The notes beneath the pieces were generated by a model. It worked only from the letters and a program-made list of their open reading frames with translations. It did not search any database and had not been told where the DNA came from. Below, piece by piece: positions 1 through 6,804 of a stretch of DNA of 8,391 nucleotides. The position numbers were made by a program, and so were the translations under genes. Origin of the DNA: a bacterium. GTDB lineage: Bacteria > Babelota > Babeliae > Babelales > RVW-14. The stretch is taken from NCBI GenBank assembly GCA_023249955.1, contig JAHFBR010000046.1, positions 1-8,391 of the forward strand, in the 5' to 3' direction. Numbering within the stretch: position 1 is the first letter of the stretch; every line of letters starts with the position of its first letter.

Positions 1-58
1 GCAATTAAGAGGTAAAACGGTAAAAGAAATTTTCGGGAGCGCAGATGTTGCTCAATAA
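1..58 (+). CDS. rpsE: Small ribosomal subunit protein S5, C-terminal end (partial)
   Basis: Only the last 18 codons are present, entering at the left edge in the frame starting at base 2 and ending with TAA at 56-58. The visible tail reads QLRGKTVKEIFGSADVAQ. The LRGKTV-EI stretch is the usual S5 C-terminal signature. S5 is a 30S protein involved in decoding accuracy and assembly, and it normally lies upstream of L30 and L15 in the spc operon. Here its last 14 bases overlap the start of rplO, so the two are probably translationally coupled. Identification rests on a short tail plus its expected position, so it is good but not absolute. Confidence 0.85.
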   Translation, partial: QLRGKTVKEIFGSADVAQ

Positions 59-482
59 TTTAGAAAAAATAGTAGAAAAAAGAAAACGTGTTGGTCGTGG
101 TGGTAAACGTGGCCGTTACTCTGGTCGTGGTAAAGAGGGTCAAAAGTCTCGTACCGGTTCTACCAGCGAGATTAAGGCTTACTTTGAAGGCGGTCAAATG
201 CCTTTGGTTCGTCGAATTCCACGCCGAGGTTTTACTAACCCATTTAAGCGCGAGTTTAAGCTTGTTAACCTTGCTGACTTGGAAAGCAGTTTTGCCAATG
301 GTGAAACTGTTACCAAAGACACATTGTGCGCTAAGGGCTTGGTAAAAGGCAAAGGTGCCTATTTGATCAAGGTTCTGGGAACCGGAGCTTTGACCAAAAA
401 GTTGACCGTCAATGTCAATGCAATAAGCCAAACAGCGTCTGAGGCTATTCAAAAGGCTGGAGGTTCAGTCCAGCTGATATAG
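45..482 (+). CDS. rplO: Large ribosomal subunit protein L15
   Basis: The 145-residue product is a typical L15 length. L15 is a late-assembling 50S protein whose extended basic N-terminal arm threads into 23S rRNA. The arm is visible at residues 12-37 (KRKRVGRGG..SGRGKEGQKSR), followed by the conserved FEGGQMPLVRRIPRRGF at 47-63 and a C-terminal globular domain with the KGAYLIKVLG segment (103-112). The start is ATG at 45, with GGGAG (35-39) five bases upstream inside rpsE; there is no other internal Met until residue 52. The glycine-rich arm appears about two residues shorter than the common GRGxGSGxGKTxGRG form. It follows rpsE directly with no L30 gene between. The TAG stop (480-482) abuts the Shine-Dalgarno sequence of secY. 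Confidence 0.96.
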   Translation: MLLNNLEKIVEKRKRVGRGGKRGRYSGRGKEGQKSRTGSTSEIKAYFEGGQMPLVRRIPRRGFTNPFKREFKLVNLADLESSFANGETVTKDTLCAKGLVKGKGAYLIKVLGTGALTKKLTVNVNAISQTASEAIQKAGGSVQLI

Positions 483-492
483 GAGATAGGCA

Positions 493-1815
493 GTGGTAGT
501 GTTACTCCATAACTTCAAAAACATTTTTTTCGTTTCTGAATTGCGTAAAAAGCTTGCGTTTACACTGGGAATTTTTGCGGTGTTCCGTTTTGGAACACAC
601 GTGCCAATTCCGGGGGTAAACGCTGCGGCACTGAGCAATCTTTTTAATTCGCAATCCATGGGTGGTGGTCTTTTGTCGTATTTTGACCTCTTCTCTGGTG
701 GAGCGCTTCAAAAGTTTGCAATTTTTGCGCTTGGTATGGGTCCGTACATTAGTGCATCGATTATGATGCAGTTGCTTACCATCATGATACCAACGTTGGA
801 GGCTTACTCCAAAGAAGGTGAATATGGTCGGCGCATTATCAATAAATATACTCGTTATTTAACAATTGCCGTGAGCGTTATTCAATCATTTGGGTTTGCT
901 GTATATTTCGAAAGCCAACCTGGGATTGTGTTGACGCCTGGCTGGGGCTTTAGGCTTTCAGCCGTGCTGATCATGACCGTTGGTTCGTTGTTTATCATGT
1001 GGCTTGGTGAGCAAATCAATGGACATGGATTGGGCAACGGAAGTTCGATGATCATTTTTGCTGGTATTGTTGCAGGGTTTCCCAACGCAATACTGCGCAT
1101 TGTTGAACATGTACGCTTGGGTCAGACAGATCCGTTAATCATTGGATTGCTTGGTTTAATTACCATGGCATTTATATTGTGCATCATCTTTTTGGAACGT
1201 GGTGAGCGCAAGGTGCCGGTTCAATACGCAAAGCGCGTTGTTGGTCACAAGGTTTATGGTGGTCAAAGTTCATACATTCCGCTTAAACTTAACCCAGCAA
1301 ACGTTGTTCCGGTGATCTTTTCGCAAGCTATTATGTCCATGCCAATGACCATCGCCGGTTTGTTTGCGGCGCGTTGGCCTGACGTGAATCGATTCCTTGC
1401 GGATTGGTTTTACGGTGAGCGTTTATTGTATAACGTTGTGAATGCAGGATTGATTATCTTTTTTGCGTTCTTTTATACCGCCGTTATTTTTAATCCGGCA
1501 GAATTGGCCGATAACATTCGCAAATCAGGTGGTTTTATTCCTGGCATTAGACCTGGCAAAAAGACTGCAGAATTCTTTGATTATTTGCTGATGCGTGTTG
1601 GCTTTCCGGGTGCTGTATATTTGGCGTTATTAGCTATTTTACCTTCAATGCTCAAAAGCTTGATTGCCTTTCCAGTGATCTTTACAGGAACTGGTCTTTT
1701 GATTGTGATTGGTGTGGCATTGGATATGTCATCACAAATTGAATCGCATCTGATTGAGCGTCGCTATGAAGGATTTTTAGCATCAGGTCGGTTGAAAGGA
1801 CGCTACGCACGATAG
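493..1815 (+). CDS. secY: Preprotein translocase channel subunit SecY
   Basis: SecY forms the protein-conducting pore of the Sec translocon in the inner membrane, partnering SecE/SecG and SecA or the ribosome. The 440 residues match the usual length and ten-helix plan. Approximate helices are 18-35, 73-97, 119-140, 152-172, 182-200, 214-234, 270-290, 312-333, 368-388 and 392-410. The plug region lies around 60-75. The cytosolic loop with ERGERKVPVQYAKR (235-248) and the C5 loop NPAELADNIRKSGGFIPGIR (334-353) are present. R353 corresponds to the arginine known to be essential in the E. coli protein (R357). The start is GTG at 493, set by AGGAG at 481-485 with seven bases of spacing; the GTG gives the normal N-terminus before helix 1. 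SecY is encoded 10 bases after rplO and one base before adk. Nothing is missing. Confidence 0.98.
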   Translation: MVVLLHNFKNIFFVSELRKKLAFTLGIFAVFRFGTHVPIPGVNAAALSNLFNSQSMGGGLLSYFDLFSGGALQKFAIFALGMGPYISASIMMQLLTIMIPTLEAYSKEGEYGRRIINKYTRYLTIAVSVIQSFGFAVYFESQPGIVLTPGWGFRLSAVLIMTVGSLFIMWLGEQINGHGLGNGSSMIIFAGIVAGFPNAILRIVEHVRLGQTDPLIIGLLGLITMAFILCIIFLERGERKVPVQYAKRVVGHKVYGGQSSYIPLKLNPANVVPVIFSQAIMSMPMTIAGLFAARWPDVNRFLADWFYGERLLYNVVNAGLIIFFAFFYTAVIFNPAELADNIRKSGGFIPGIRPGKKTAEFFDYLLMRVGFPGAVYLALLAILPSMLKSLIAFPVIFTGTGLLIVIGVALDMSSQIESHLIERRYEGFLASGRLKGRYAR

Positions 1816-1816
1816 C

Positions 1817-2503
1817 ATGATGAAGCAACAGGATGCACCAAGAACAATATTTTCATTTTTTGGCCCTCCAGGGTCGGGCAAGGGGACTCTTGCACAAAGG
1901 CTTGTTCAACAGCAAGGTTTCCAGATGCTTTCGACTGGTAATTTATGCCGACAGCATGTTGCCAATGCAACCGAGTTTGGATTGCTTTTGGATGGGTATT
2001 TAAAAAAAGGCCAACTGATCCCAGACGATCTCATGACCGACATGGTGATTGATTGGTTGGTGACGCAGCAGCACGAACAAAGTCCTGTTATTCTTGATGG
2101 ATTTCCACGAACACAAGGTCAGGCCCGTCGATTTTTGGAATTTCTGAATAAACATCCACAGTATCATTTTCGGGTCATTGTTATTGAACTGCCTGAAGAA
2201 GATATTGTTATGCGACTTTCACGACGTTTATTGTGTAGCAATAAGCAATGTCAGGCTCCGTTTACCCAGGCGCCAGGCCTTACTAATTGTACGTACTGTG
2301 GTAGCCCATTGTATAAACGTGATGACGATCGTGAAGAAGTGGTTCGTGAGCGGCTTAGGGCATATCCCGCATATCGTGACATGCTGATGCTGTTTTATGA
2401 GCAGATGAAGCAGCCTACTGAGATTTTGAATATTCAGGGGCTTGATTCAGAACACGTGTACCAGAACTTCTGTAGGCTTGCAGGGATCGACGGCGCGGAG
2501 TGA
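1817..2503 (+). CDS. adk: Adenylate kinase with zinc-type LID domain
   Basis: Adenylate kinase interconverts ATP + AMP and 2 ADP in the cytoplasm. The 228-residue product has the P-loop GPPGSGKGT (16-24), an AMP-binding STGNLCR segment (39-45), LDGFPRT (93-99), the LID arginines around 133-137, RDDD (168-171) and the R-x-R-L-x-x-Y segment (177-183). The LID holds four cysteines, C140, C145, C158 and C161, spaced C-x4-C-x12-C-x2-C. They probably bind zinc, although the first pair is wider than the common C-x2-C. The usual Asp of STGD is Asn42 here. The start is ATG at 1817, one base after the secY stop; a second ATG follows immediately (1820), so the exact first Met is open. AAAGGA at 1796-1801 is distant, so coupling to secY is likely. 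The secY-adk-map order is classical in many bacteria. Confidence 0.96.
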   Translation: MMKQQDAPRTIFSFFGPPGSGKGTLAQRLVQQQGFQMLSTGNLCRQHVANATEFGLLLDGYLKKGQLIPDDLMTDMVIDWLVTQQHEQSPVILDGFPRTQGQARRFLEFLNKHPQYHFRVIVIELPEEDIVMRLSRRLLCSNKQCQAPFTQAPGLTNCTYCGSPLYKRDDDREEVVRERLRAYPAYRDMLMLFYEQMKQPTEILNIQGLDSEHVYQNFCRLAGIDGAE

Positions 2504-2506
2504 CTA

Positions 2507-3262
2507 GTGGAAAGAATTATTATTAAAAACAAGTCGTCCATTGACAAAATGCGAATTGCGGGCAAAGCTCTGGCTCAGCTAATGCAAGAAGTGGCGTCGA
2601 TGGTGATCCCTGGAGCCAGTAGCCACGATATTGATGCGTTTATGGAGCGTCGAATGCATGAGCTTGAGCTTGTTCCAGCGTGCAAGGGGTATGCTGGATA
2701 TAGGCATGCGACGCTGATATCGCTTAATGATGTTGTGGTTCATGGCATTCCATCAAAAGAAATTATTTTAAAATCTGGGGATTTTGTTAAAATAGATGTG
2801 GTTGGCTCTTACAAAGGCTATTGTGCCGATATGGCACGGTACTTTTTTGTGGGTGAGGCCAGCCCCGTAGCACGCCGCTTGGCCTCTGTTGCCCAGTTGG
2901 CTCTGGATGCAGCGATAGCTAAGGTTGCCCCTGGCGTAAGGCTCTCTGACATCTCGTCTACTATTCAAGAGATAGTTGAAAAAGAAGGTTTTGGCATAGT
3001 ACGTGATTTTGCGGGTCATGGTATCGGTAAGGCAATTCACGAGCCTCCGCAGGTTCTGAACTATGGCAAGCCTGGTCATGGACCGGTGTTGCAAGAGGGA
3101 ATGACGCTTGCGATTGAGCCAATGATTACTGAAAAAAGTTACAAGGTACGTATTATGAGTGATGGCTGGACTGCTCGAACCATAGATGGCGGCTTGGCAG
3201 CTCATGTTGAGGATACGATTGTTGTTACCAAAGATGGAGCAGAGGTTTTGACAAGATTATGA
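2507..3262 (+). CDS. map: Methionine aminopeptidase, type I
   Basis: This enzyme removes the initiator methionine from nascent proteins whose second residue is small. The 251-residue product has all five ligands of the dinuclear metal centre: D97, D108, H171, E204 and E235. The catalytic-pocket histidines H79 and H178 are also present, in the contexts VVHG, GHGIGK-IHEPP, AIEPM and HVEDT. It lacks an N-terminal zinc or SH3-binding extension, so it is the short bacterial class (type Ia). The start is GTG at 2507, preceded by GGAG (2497-2500) with six bases of spacing, three bases after the adk stop. Its TGA overlaps the infA ATG as ATGA, indicating translational coupling. Its place between adk and infA is the usual one. 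Confidence 0.97.
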   Translation: MERIIIKNKSSIDKMRIAGKALAQLMQEVASMVIPGASSHDIDAFMERRMHELELVPACKGYAGYRHATLISLNDVVVHGIPSKEIILKSGDFVKIDVVGSYKGYCADMARYFFVGEASPVARRLASVAQLALDAAIAKVAPGVRLSDISSTIQEIVEKEGFGIVRDFAGHGIGKAIHEPPQVLNYGKPGHGPVLQEGMTLAIEPMITEKSYKVRIMSDGWTARTIDGGLAAHVEDTIVVTKDGAEVLTRL

Positions 3263-3504
3263 AAAGAAAAGAAGATGTCATAGTGATGGATGGCATTGTG
3301 GAAAAAGCGCTTCCCAATGCAAATTTTCAAGTTCGCCTTATTGAAGGTGGGCATCTTATTTTAGCACACGTCTCTGGAAAAATGCGCATGCATTACATAA
3401 AGCTGCTTCCGGGTGATAAAGTTGCTATAGAAATTTCGCCTTATGATTTGACCAAGGGGCGGATTGTTTCGCGCTATAAAGGTGGTCAGCAGCAGGGTGT
3501 ATGA
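3259..3504 (+). CDS. infA: Translation initiation factor IF-1
   Basis: IF-1 binds the 30S A site during initiation and assists IF-2 and IF-3. The 81-residue product is a single OB-fold, recognised by [20 protein letters not shown] (4-23), [20 protein letters not shown] (35-54) and [15 protein letters not shown] (60-74). Most IF-1 proteins end at the RYK, near 72 residues; this one carries seven further residues (GGQQQGV) and a slightly longer N-terminus. The ATG at 3259 overlaps the map stop by four bases. AGAGG at 3241-3245 lies 13 bases away, so initiation probably depends on coupling to map. No frameshift or odd residue is seen in the core. Confidence 0.96.
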   Translation: MKRKEDVIVMDGIVEKALPNANFQVRLIEGGHLILAHVSGKMRMHYIKLLPGDKVAIEISPYDLTKGRIVSRYKGGQQQGV

Positions 3505-3570
3505 AGCGTATATCAATGAGCTGTGGTTGTTAGTTGAAAAAGATAAAATTTAACCGTTGTGAGTTATGTT

Positions 3571-3687
3571 ATGAAGGTAAGAACTTCAGTCAAGCCGATT
3601 TGCGATAATTGCAAAGTCATTCGTCGAGCAGGCGTTGTCCGTGTTATTTGCGACAAAAGTCCAAAGCATAAACAGCGTCAAGGGTAG
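3571..3687 (+). CDS. rpmJ: Large ribosomal subunit protein L36, zinc-binding form
   Basis: This is a 38-residue protein, the standard L36 length. It begins [15 protein letters not shown], continues with VVRVICD, and ends SPKHKQRQG. Zinc ligands are C11, C14, C27 and H33, so this is the zinc-retaining (C+) paralogue and not the zinc-free one. L36 binds 23S rRNA near the base of the L7/L12 stalk region and helps late 50S assembly. It lies 66 bases after infA and 69 bases before rpsM, its usual place. The only ribosome-binding candidate is a weak GTGAG about seven bases upstream (3559-3563). The start is fixed by the invariant MKVR N-terminus. Confidence 0.96.
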   Translation: MKVRTSVKPICDNCKVIRRAGVVRVICDKSPKHKQRQG

Positions 3688-3756
3688 TTGCTTGGTGATG
3701 GTAAATAACTTAGAAGAGATGACGCAGAAAATGTATAGCATACGAGAGGTCTTTTA

Positions 3757-4146
3757 ATGGTACGTATAGAAGGTGTTGTGTTACCGAACGAAAAGCGTGT
3801 TGAATACGGGCTGACGTACCTGTTTGGTATTGGTCTTACACGATCACAAGAAATTTTAGAGCAGACAGGCATTAACCCTGACATTCGCATTAAGAATTTG
3901 ACACACGAACAGATTGCAGCAATTTCAAAATATGTAAATCAGCATTTCAAAGTTGAAGGCGAGTTGCGTAAGAATATTACGCTTGATATTAAGCGCCTAC
4001 AAGAAATTGGATGCTACCGAGGCCTTCGTCATAAGAAGTCCTTGCCAGTACGTGGTCAACGTACAAAGACTAATGCTCGTACACGCAAAGGTCCTCGTAA
4101 ATCTGCAAACGTTGTTGCAGGTAAGAAAACGGTAACTAAGAAATAA
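3757..4146 (+). CDS. rpsM: Small ribosomal subunit protein S13
   Basis: S13 sits in the 30S head, contacts the P-site tRNA through its basic tail and forms intersubunit bridges with the 50S. The 129-residue product shows the N-terminal [19 protein letters not shown] segment, the helix-two-turn-helix region (about 14-65), and the conserved [20 protein letters not shown] (87-106) with [10 protein letters not shown]. It finishes in a lysine-rich tail. The start is ATG at 3757 with AGAGG (3745-3749) at seven bases. It opens the alpha-operon part of the cluster (rpsM-rpsK-rpsD-rpoA-rplQ). In E. coli, S4 represses this operon at a pseudoknot just upstream of rpsM; I could not recognise such a structure in the 69-base gap here. 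Confidence 0.97.
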   Translation: MVRIEGVVLPNEKRVEYGLTYLFGIGLTRSQEILEQTGINPDIRIKNLTHEQIAAISKYVNQHFKVEGELRKNITLDIKRLQEIGCYRGLRHKKSLPVRGQRTKTNARTRKGPRKSANVVAGKKTVTKK

Positions 4147-4170
4147 GAGCCATAGCGCACAAGGGTAGAG

Positions 4171-4554
4171 ATGGCATACAAAAAAAGCAAAAAAAAGCAA
4201 CACAGAAGCGTTGAGACGGTTGTTGCTCACGTCAAGTCGACTTTCAACAATACAATGGTAACAATTTCCACGACAGATGGTGACGTGCTTATGCGTGGAA
4301 GTGCTGGTGCGCTTGGTTATAAGGGAACCCGCAAGGGAACTCCTTATGCAGCTACGCAAGTAGCAGGCAAGCTTGCAAAAGAAATGGTTGGTTTGGGCGT
4401 CAGAGTGGTTGAGGTCAATATGCAAGGCCCGGGCTCTGGTCGCGACTCTGTTGTAAGAGCTTTACAGTCTTCGGGTATTGGCGTGAGTGTTTTACGTGAT
4501 GTAACACCAATTCCTCACAATGGATGCCGAGCACCCAAGAAGCGCCGTGTTTAA
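4171..4554 (+). CDS. rpsK: Small ribosomal subunit protein S11
   Basis: S11 lies on the 30S platform next to the mRNA exit and the 690 loop of 16S rRNA. The 127-residue product has the expected core: VKSTFNNTMVTISTTDGDVL (21-40), SAGALGYKGTRKGTPYAA (44-61), the GPGSGRDSVVRAL segment (86-98) and the C-terminal VTPIPHNGCRAPKKRRV. The PHNG turn (115-118) contains the Asn-Gly site that is converted to isoaspartate in E. coli S11. Serine in GPGSGR replaces the more usual proline. The start is ATG at 4171 with AAGGG (4161-4165) five bases upstream. It follows rpsM by 24 bases and precedes the rpsD start by 40 bases. Confidence 0.97.
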   Translation: MAYKKSKKKQHRSVETVVAHVKSTFNNTMVTISTTDGDVLMRGSAGALGYKGTRKGTPYAATQVAGKLAKEMVGLGVRVVEVNMQGPGSGRDSVVRALQSSGIGVSVLRDVTPIPHNGCRAPKKRRV

Positions 4555-4585
4555 ATGGATAAATTGATGAGCATATTCCCTATTG

Positions 4586-4590
4586 AAGGA
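4586..4590 (+). promoter_or_regulatory. Ribosome binding site that decides the rpsD start
   Basis: AAGGA lies four bases before the ATG at 4595. An in-frame TTG at 4583 overlaps this site and has no Shine-Dalgarno sequence of its own, so translation should begin at 4595. Confidence 0.7.
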
Positions 4591-4594
4591 TCGT

Positions 4595-5221
4595 ATGTCA
4601 ACGTGTAGCAAATGTAGAATGGCTGGCGAAAAGCTCTATCTCAAGGGAGCGAAGTGCCGATCTCCAAAATGTACTATTGAAAAACGCCCAACATCACCAG
4701 GTCAGCATGGTAAGCGTGCGGGTACCAAGAAGCTTTCCGAATATGGCAAGCAGCTTGAAGAAAAACAAAAAGTTAAATTGATGTATGGCGTTCTTGAAAG
4801 ACAGTTCAGACGGTTCTTTCAAGTTGCGTCCAAACAACACGGTGTTACCGGTGAAAATCTTTTGACCACATTGGAACGCCGTCTTGATAATGTTGTTTTC
4901 AGACTCAAAATGGCTGTTTCACGCATTCAGTCCCGTCAAATGATTGTTCACGGGCATATACTTGTGAACGGCATCAAGGTAGACAAACCATCATACCTCG
5001 TCAAAGAGGGTGATGTGGTCACTTTGTCTGAAGCAACACTCAATAGCAAAGCGTTTATCGAAAATGTTGTTGATAAACGTCTTGCAACAGCAGTCAAAGT
5101 CCCTGAGTGGCTTGATTTGCAAAAGAAAGATCGTCGTGGCGTCGTTGTACGTCTTCCGCTTCGATCAGATATTACAGCGCCAATTCAAGAACACTTAATT
5201 GTTGAGTTGTACTCCAAGTAA
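4595..5221 (+). CDS. rpsD: Small ribosomal subunit protein S4, zinc-finger form
   Basis: S4 is a primary 16S rRNA binder that nucleates 30S assembly and, in several bacteria, represses its own operon. Read from ATG at 4595 the product is 208 residues. An N-terminal zinc knuckle has C4, C7, C21 and C26, with the same C-x2-C-x13-C-x4-C spacing as the known zinc-bearing S4 proteins. It is shifted about five residues because the usual N-terminal lead (ARYTGP-like) is absent. SPGQHGKR follows at 34-41, then the S4 RNA-binding domain around 94-155 (ERRLDNVVFRLKMAVSRIQS, later VNGIKVDKPSYLV), and the C-terminal IVELYSK. It lies 40 bases after rpsK and 128 bases before rpoA. A longer TTG-initiated form (212 residues) is possible but not favoured. 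Confidence 0.95.
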   Translation: MSTCSKCRMAGEKLYLKGAKCRSPKCTIEKRPTSPGQHGKRAGTKKLSEYGKQLEEKQKVKLMYGVLERQFRRFFQVASKQHGVTGENLLTTLERRLDNVVFRLKMAVSRIQSRQMIVHGHILVNGIKVDKPSYLVKEGDVVTLSEATLNSKAFIENVVDKRLATAVKVPEWLDLQKKDRRGVVVRLPLRSDITAPIQEHLIVELYSK

Positions 5222-5242
5222 TATCATCTGTGGATAATGGTT

Positions 5243-5277
5243 GTAATGCCGCTGGTCGTTTTGAAAAGCGGCATTAC
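5243..5277 (+). promoter_or_regulatory. Perfect 11-bp hairpin in the rpsD-rpoA gap
   Basis: GTAATGCCGCT (5243-5253) is the exact reverse complement of AGCGGCATTAC (5267-5277), with a 13-base loop. It begins 21 bases after the rpsD stop and ends 72 bases before the rpoA start. No run of T follows (the next bases are GCAATGTTC), so it does not look like an intrinsic terminator. It could be an RNase processing or stabilising stem, or a site that tunes rpoA relative to rpsD. The function is inference; the inverted repeat is seen directly. Confidence 0.65.
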
Positions 5278-5349
5278 GCAATGTTCAAAGACGCTGTGTA
5301 AGTAGAGGTTATGTGTCGGTTGTGATGTATTAAAGGATGGATACAGAAA

Positions 5350-6399
5350 ATGAATTATAAGCCCTTAATTCTTCCCAAAGTAAATTGGGATACGACAGTT
5401 AGCACAAATACGTATGGAGAATTGATTGTTCAGCCACTGGAACCTGGTTTTGGGATTACTTTGGGCAACGCATTGCGACGCGTTATGCTGTCGTCTATTG
5501 AAGGGTCAGCAGTAACCTCTGTTATCATCAAAGGCGTCAACAATGAGTTTTCAACACTCAAAGGCGTTGTAGAAGATATTCTTCATGTGCTTTTGAATCT
5601 CAAAGGCATCGTCGTTAAAAATTCAACAGGCCTGCCTGGCAAAATGTATCTGCATAAAAAGTCAGAAGGTCCTGTCAAAGTTGCTGATATCAAAACTGAC
5701 GATCACCTGACCGTCATTAATAAAGATTACGTTATCGCACATTTGGCAACCGATGGCGAGCTTGAAATTGAATTTTTTGTTGAAACAGGTCGAGGCTATC
5801 AGCCTGCTCAGTGGCCACTGGGTGAATCATTGCAAGCAGACGGCAGGATCTATCTTGATGCGATGTTTTCTCCAGTCAAGCGTGTTGAGTATACTGTTGA
5901 ACAGGCCCGTGTTGGCGAACGCTTTGATTGCGATAAGCTTATTGTTCGCATTGACACCAATGGTGCCGTAGGTCCACAAGATGCAATTCATTATGGAACC
6001 TCGGTCTTGCGTACACAGTTTGAACACTTCTTGCTTGCAAAAGAGATTCCTTTCAACGAAGTGTCACAATCACCTGAAGAAAAGAGCGAAAAAGAGTACA
6101 GAGTTGAAGGCGAAAGCCCAACAAAGGGTCTTCCAGTAGAACTTTTCTTGAAACCGATTGATGAACTTGAGTTCTCGGTTCGCGCGCACAACTGTCTTAT
6201 TGGCGCAGGCATTAAACGTGTTATTGATCTGGTCAATATGACAGAAGAAGATGTTCTCAAAATTAAGAACTTTGGCCGCAAGTCATTGCGTGAAGTTAAA
6301 GAGATTCTTTCTGCATTCGGTCTTCATCTTGGCATGAACATCAAAGAACTTGATTTGAAAAAAGCAATCAAAGAGCAAGAAAAGAAGGCTGGTGCCTAA
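5350..6399 (+). CDS. rpoA: DNA-directed RNA polymerase subunit alpha
   Basis: Alpha dimerises to scaffold assembly of beta and beta' into core RNA polymerase, and its C-terminal domain contacts UP elements and activators. The 349-residue product is slightly longer than the roughly 330 usual in E. coli. The N-terminal domain spans about 1-232, with the dimerisation segment GFGITLGNALRRVMLSS (33-49). A charged, flexible linker runs about 233-263 (SPEEKSEKEYRVEGESP). The C-terminal domain (about 264-335) keeps R278 and N281, equivalent to the DNA-binding R265 and N268 of E. coli, and the NFGRKSL-E helix-hairpin-helix (307-315). A lysine/glutamate tail ends in KKAGA. The start is ATG at 5350; AAAGGA at 5332-5337 is 12 bases away, rather long. 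It lies 128 bases after rpsD and 22 bases before rplQ. Confidence 0.98.
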   Translation: MNYKPLILPKVNWDTTVSTNTYGELIVQPLEPGFGITLGNALRRVMLSSIEGSAVTSVIIKGVNNEFSTLKGVVEDILHVLLNLKGIVVKNSTGLPGKMYLHKKSEGPVKVADIKTDDHLTVINKDYVIAHLATDGELEIEFFVETGRGYQPAQWPLGESLQADGRIYLDAMFSPVKRVEYTVEQARVGERFDCDKLIVRIDTNGAVGPQDAIHYGTSVLRTQFEHFLLAKEIPFNEVSQSPEEKSEKEYRVEGESPTKGLPVELFLKPIDELEFSVRAHNCLIGAGIKRVIDLVNMTEEDVLKIKNFGRKSLREVKEILSAFGLHLGMNIKELDLKKAIKEQEKKAGA

Positions 6400-6421
6400 C
6401 ATTACGTAAAGGTAGAAAATC

Positions 6422-6778
6422 ATGATGCATCAAAATGGTCGCAAAAAACTTAACGTCAAATCCGCACATCGCAAAGCCCTTTTGCGCAATCAAGCGATTC
6501 ATTTGATTAAGTTCGGAATTTTGCAAACAGGCAAAGTGCAAGCAAAAGCAGTACAACGCTTTGTTGAAAAGATTGTTACTGCTGCTCGCGTAGGTTACGA
6601 TTTTAATACGATTCGTCGCATTAAACAGTTGTTACCTTACGATGATTCGGCAGTAACAAAGCTGATCAAAGAGATTGCTCCAAAATACGTATCACGTCCA
6701 GGCGGTTATACCCGTGTTATTCCATTGGGAACCCGTGTGAGTGATACAGCGCCTATTGCTCGTCTTGAATGGGTTTAA
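6422..6778 (+). CDS. rplQ: Large ribosomal subunit protein L17
   Basis: L17 binds 23S rRNA near the peptide exit tunnel opening. The 118-residue product is a usual bacterial length and shows GRKKLNVKSAHRKALLRNQA (6-25), the LIKFGILQTGKVQAKAVQRF segment (28-47), VEKIVTAA (48-55) and the C-terminal GGYTRVIPLGTRVSDTAPIA (94-113). Two ATG codons stand in tandem (6422 and 6425). The first lies nine bases from AAAGG (6408-6412) and aligns with the usual MRHR-like start, so it is preferred. It is the last gene of the ribosomal cluster, followed after 26 bases by a strong terminator, as is typical where rplQ closes the alpha operon. Confidence 0.96.
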   Translation: MMHQNGRKKLNVKSAHRKALLRNQAIHLIKFGILQTGKVQAKAVQRFVEKIVTAARVGYDFNTIRRIKQLLPYDDSAVTKLIKEIAPKYVSRPGGYTRVIPLGTRVSDTAPIARLEWV

Positions 6779-6804
6779 GCGCGCGTTTACACGCAGATAA
6801 GTTT

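Noticed and set aside
2768..3205. Minus-strand 145-codon open frame inside map
   Set aside because: It lies wholly antisense to a fully conserved gene, has no recognisable family and no ribosome binding context; it is a shadow frame. The same applies to other antisense frames such as 60-452 and 3997-4425.
3527..3549. TTGTTA and TAAAAT before rpmJ as a promoter
   Set aside because: The spacer is only 11 bases, too short for a sigma-70 promoter.
4583..4594. TTG start giving S4 four extra residues (MKDR)
   Set aside because: The TTG overlaps the Shine-Dalgarno sequence used by the ATG at 4595 and has no ribosome binding site of its own.
5222..5349. Internal promoter for rpoA
   Set aside because: Candidates such as TTCAAA at 5284 with TTATGT at 5309 match the consensus poorly; I could not support a promoter.
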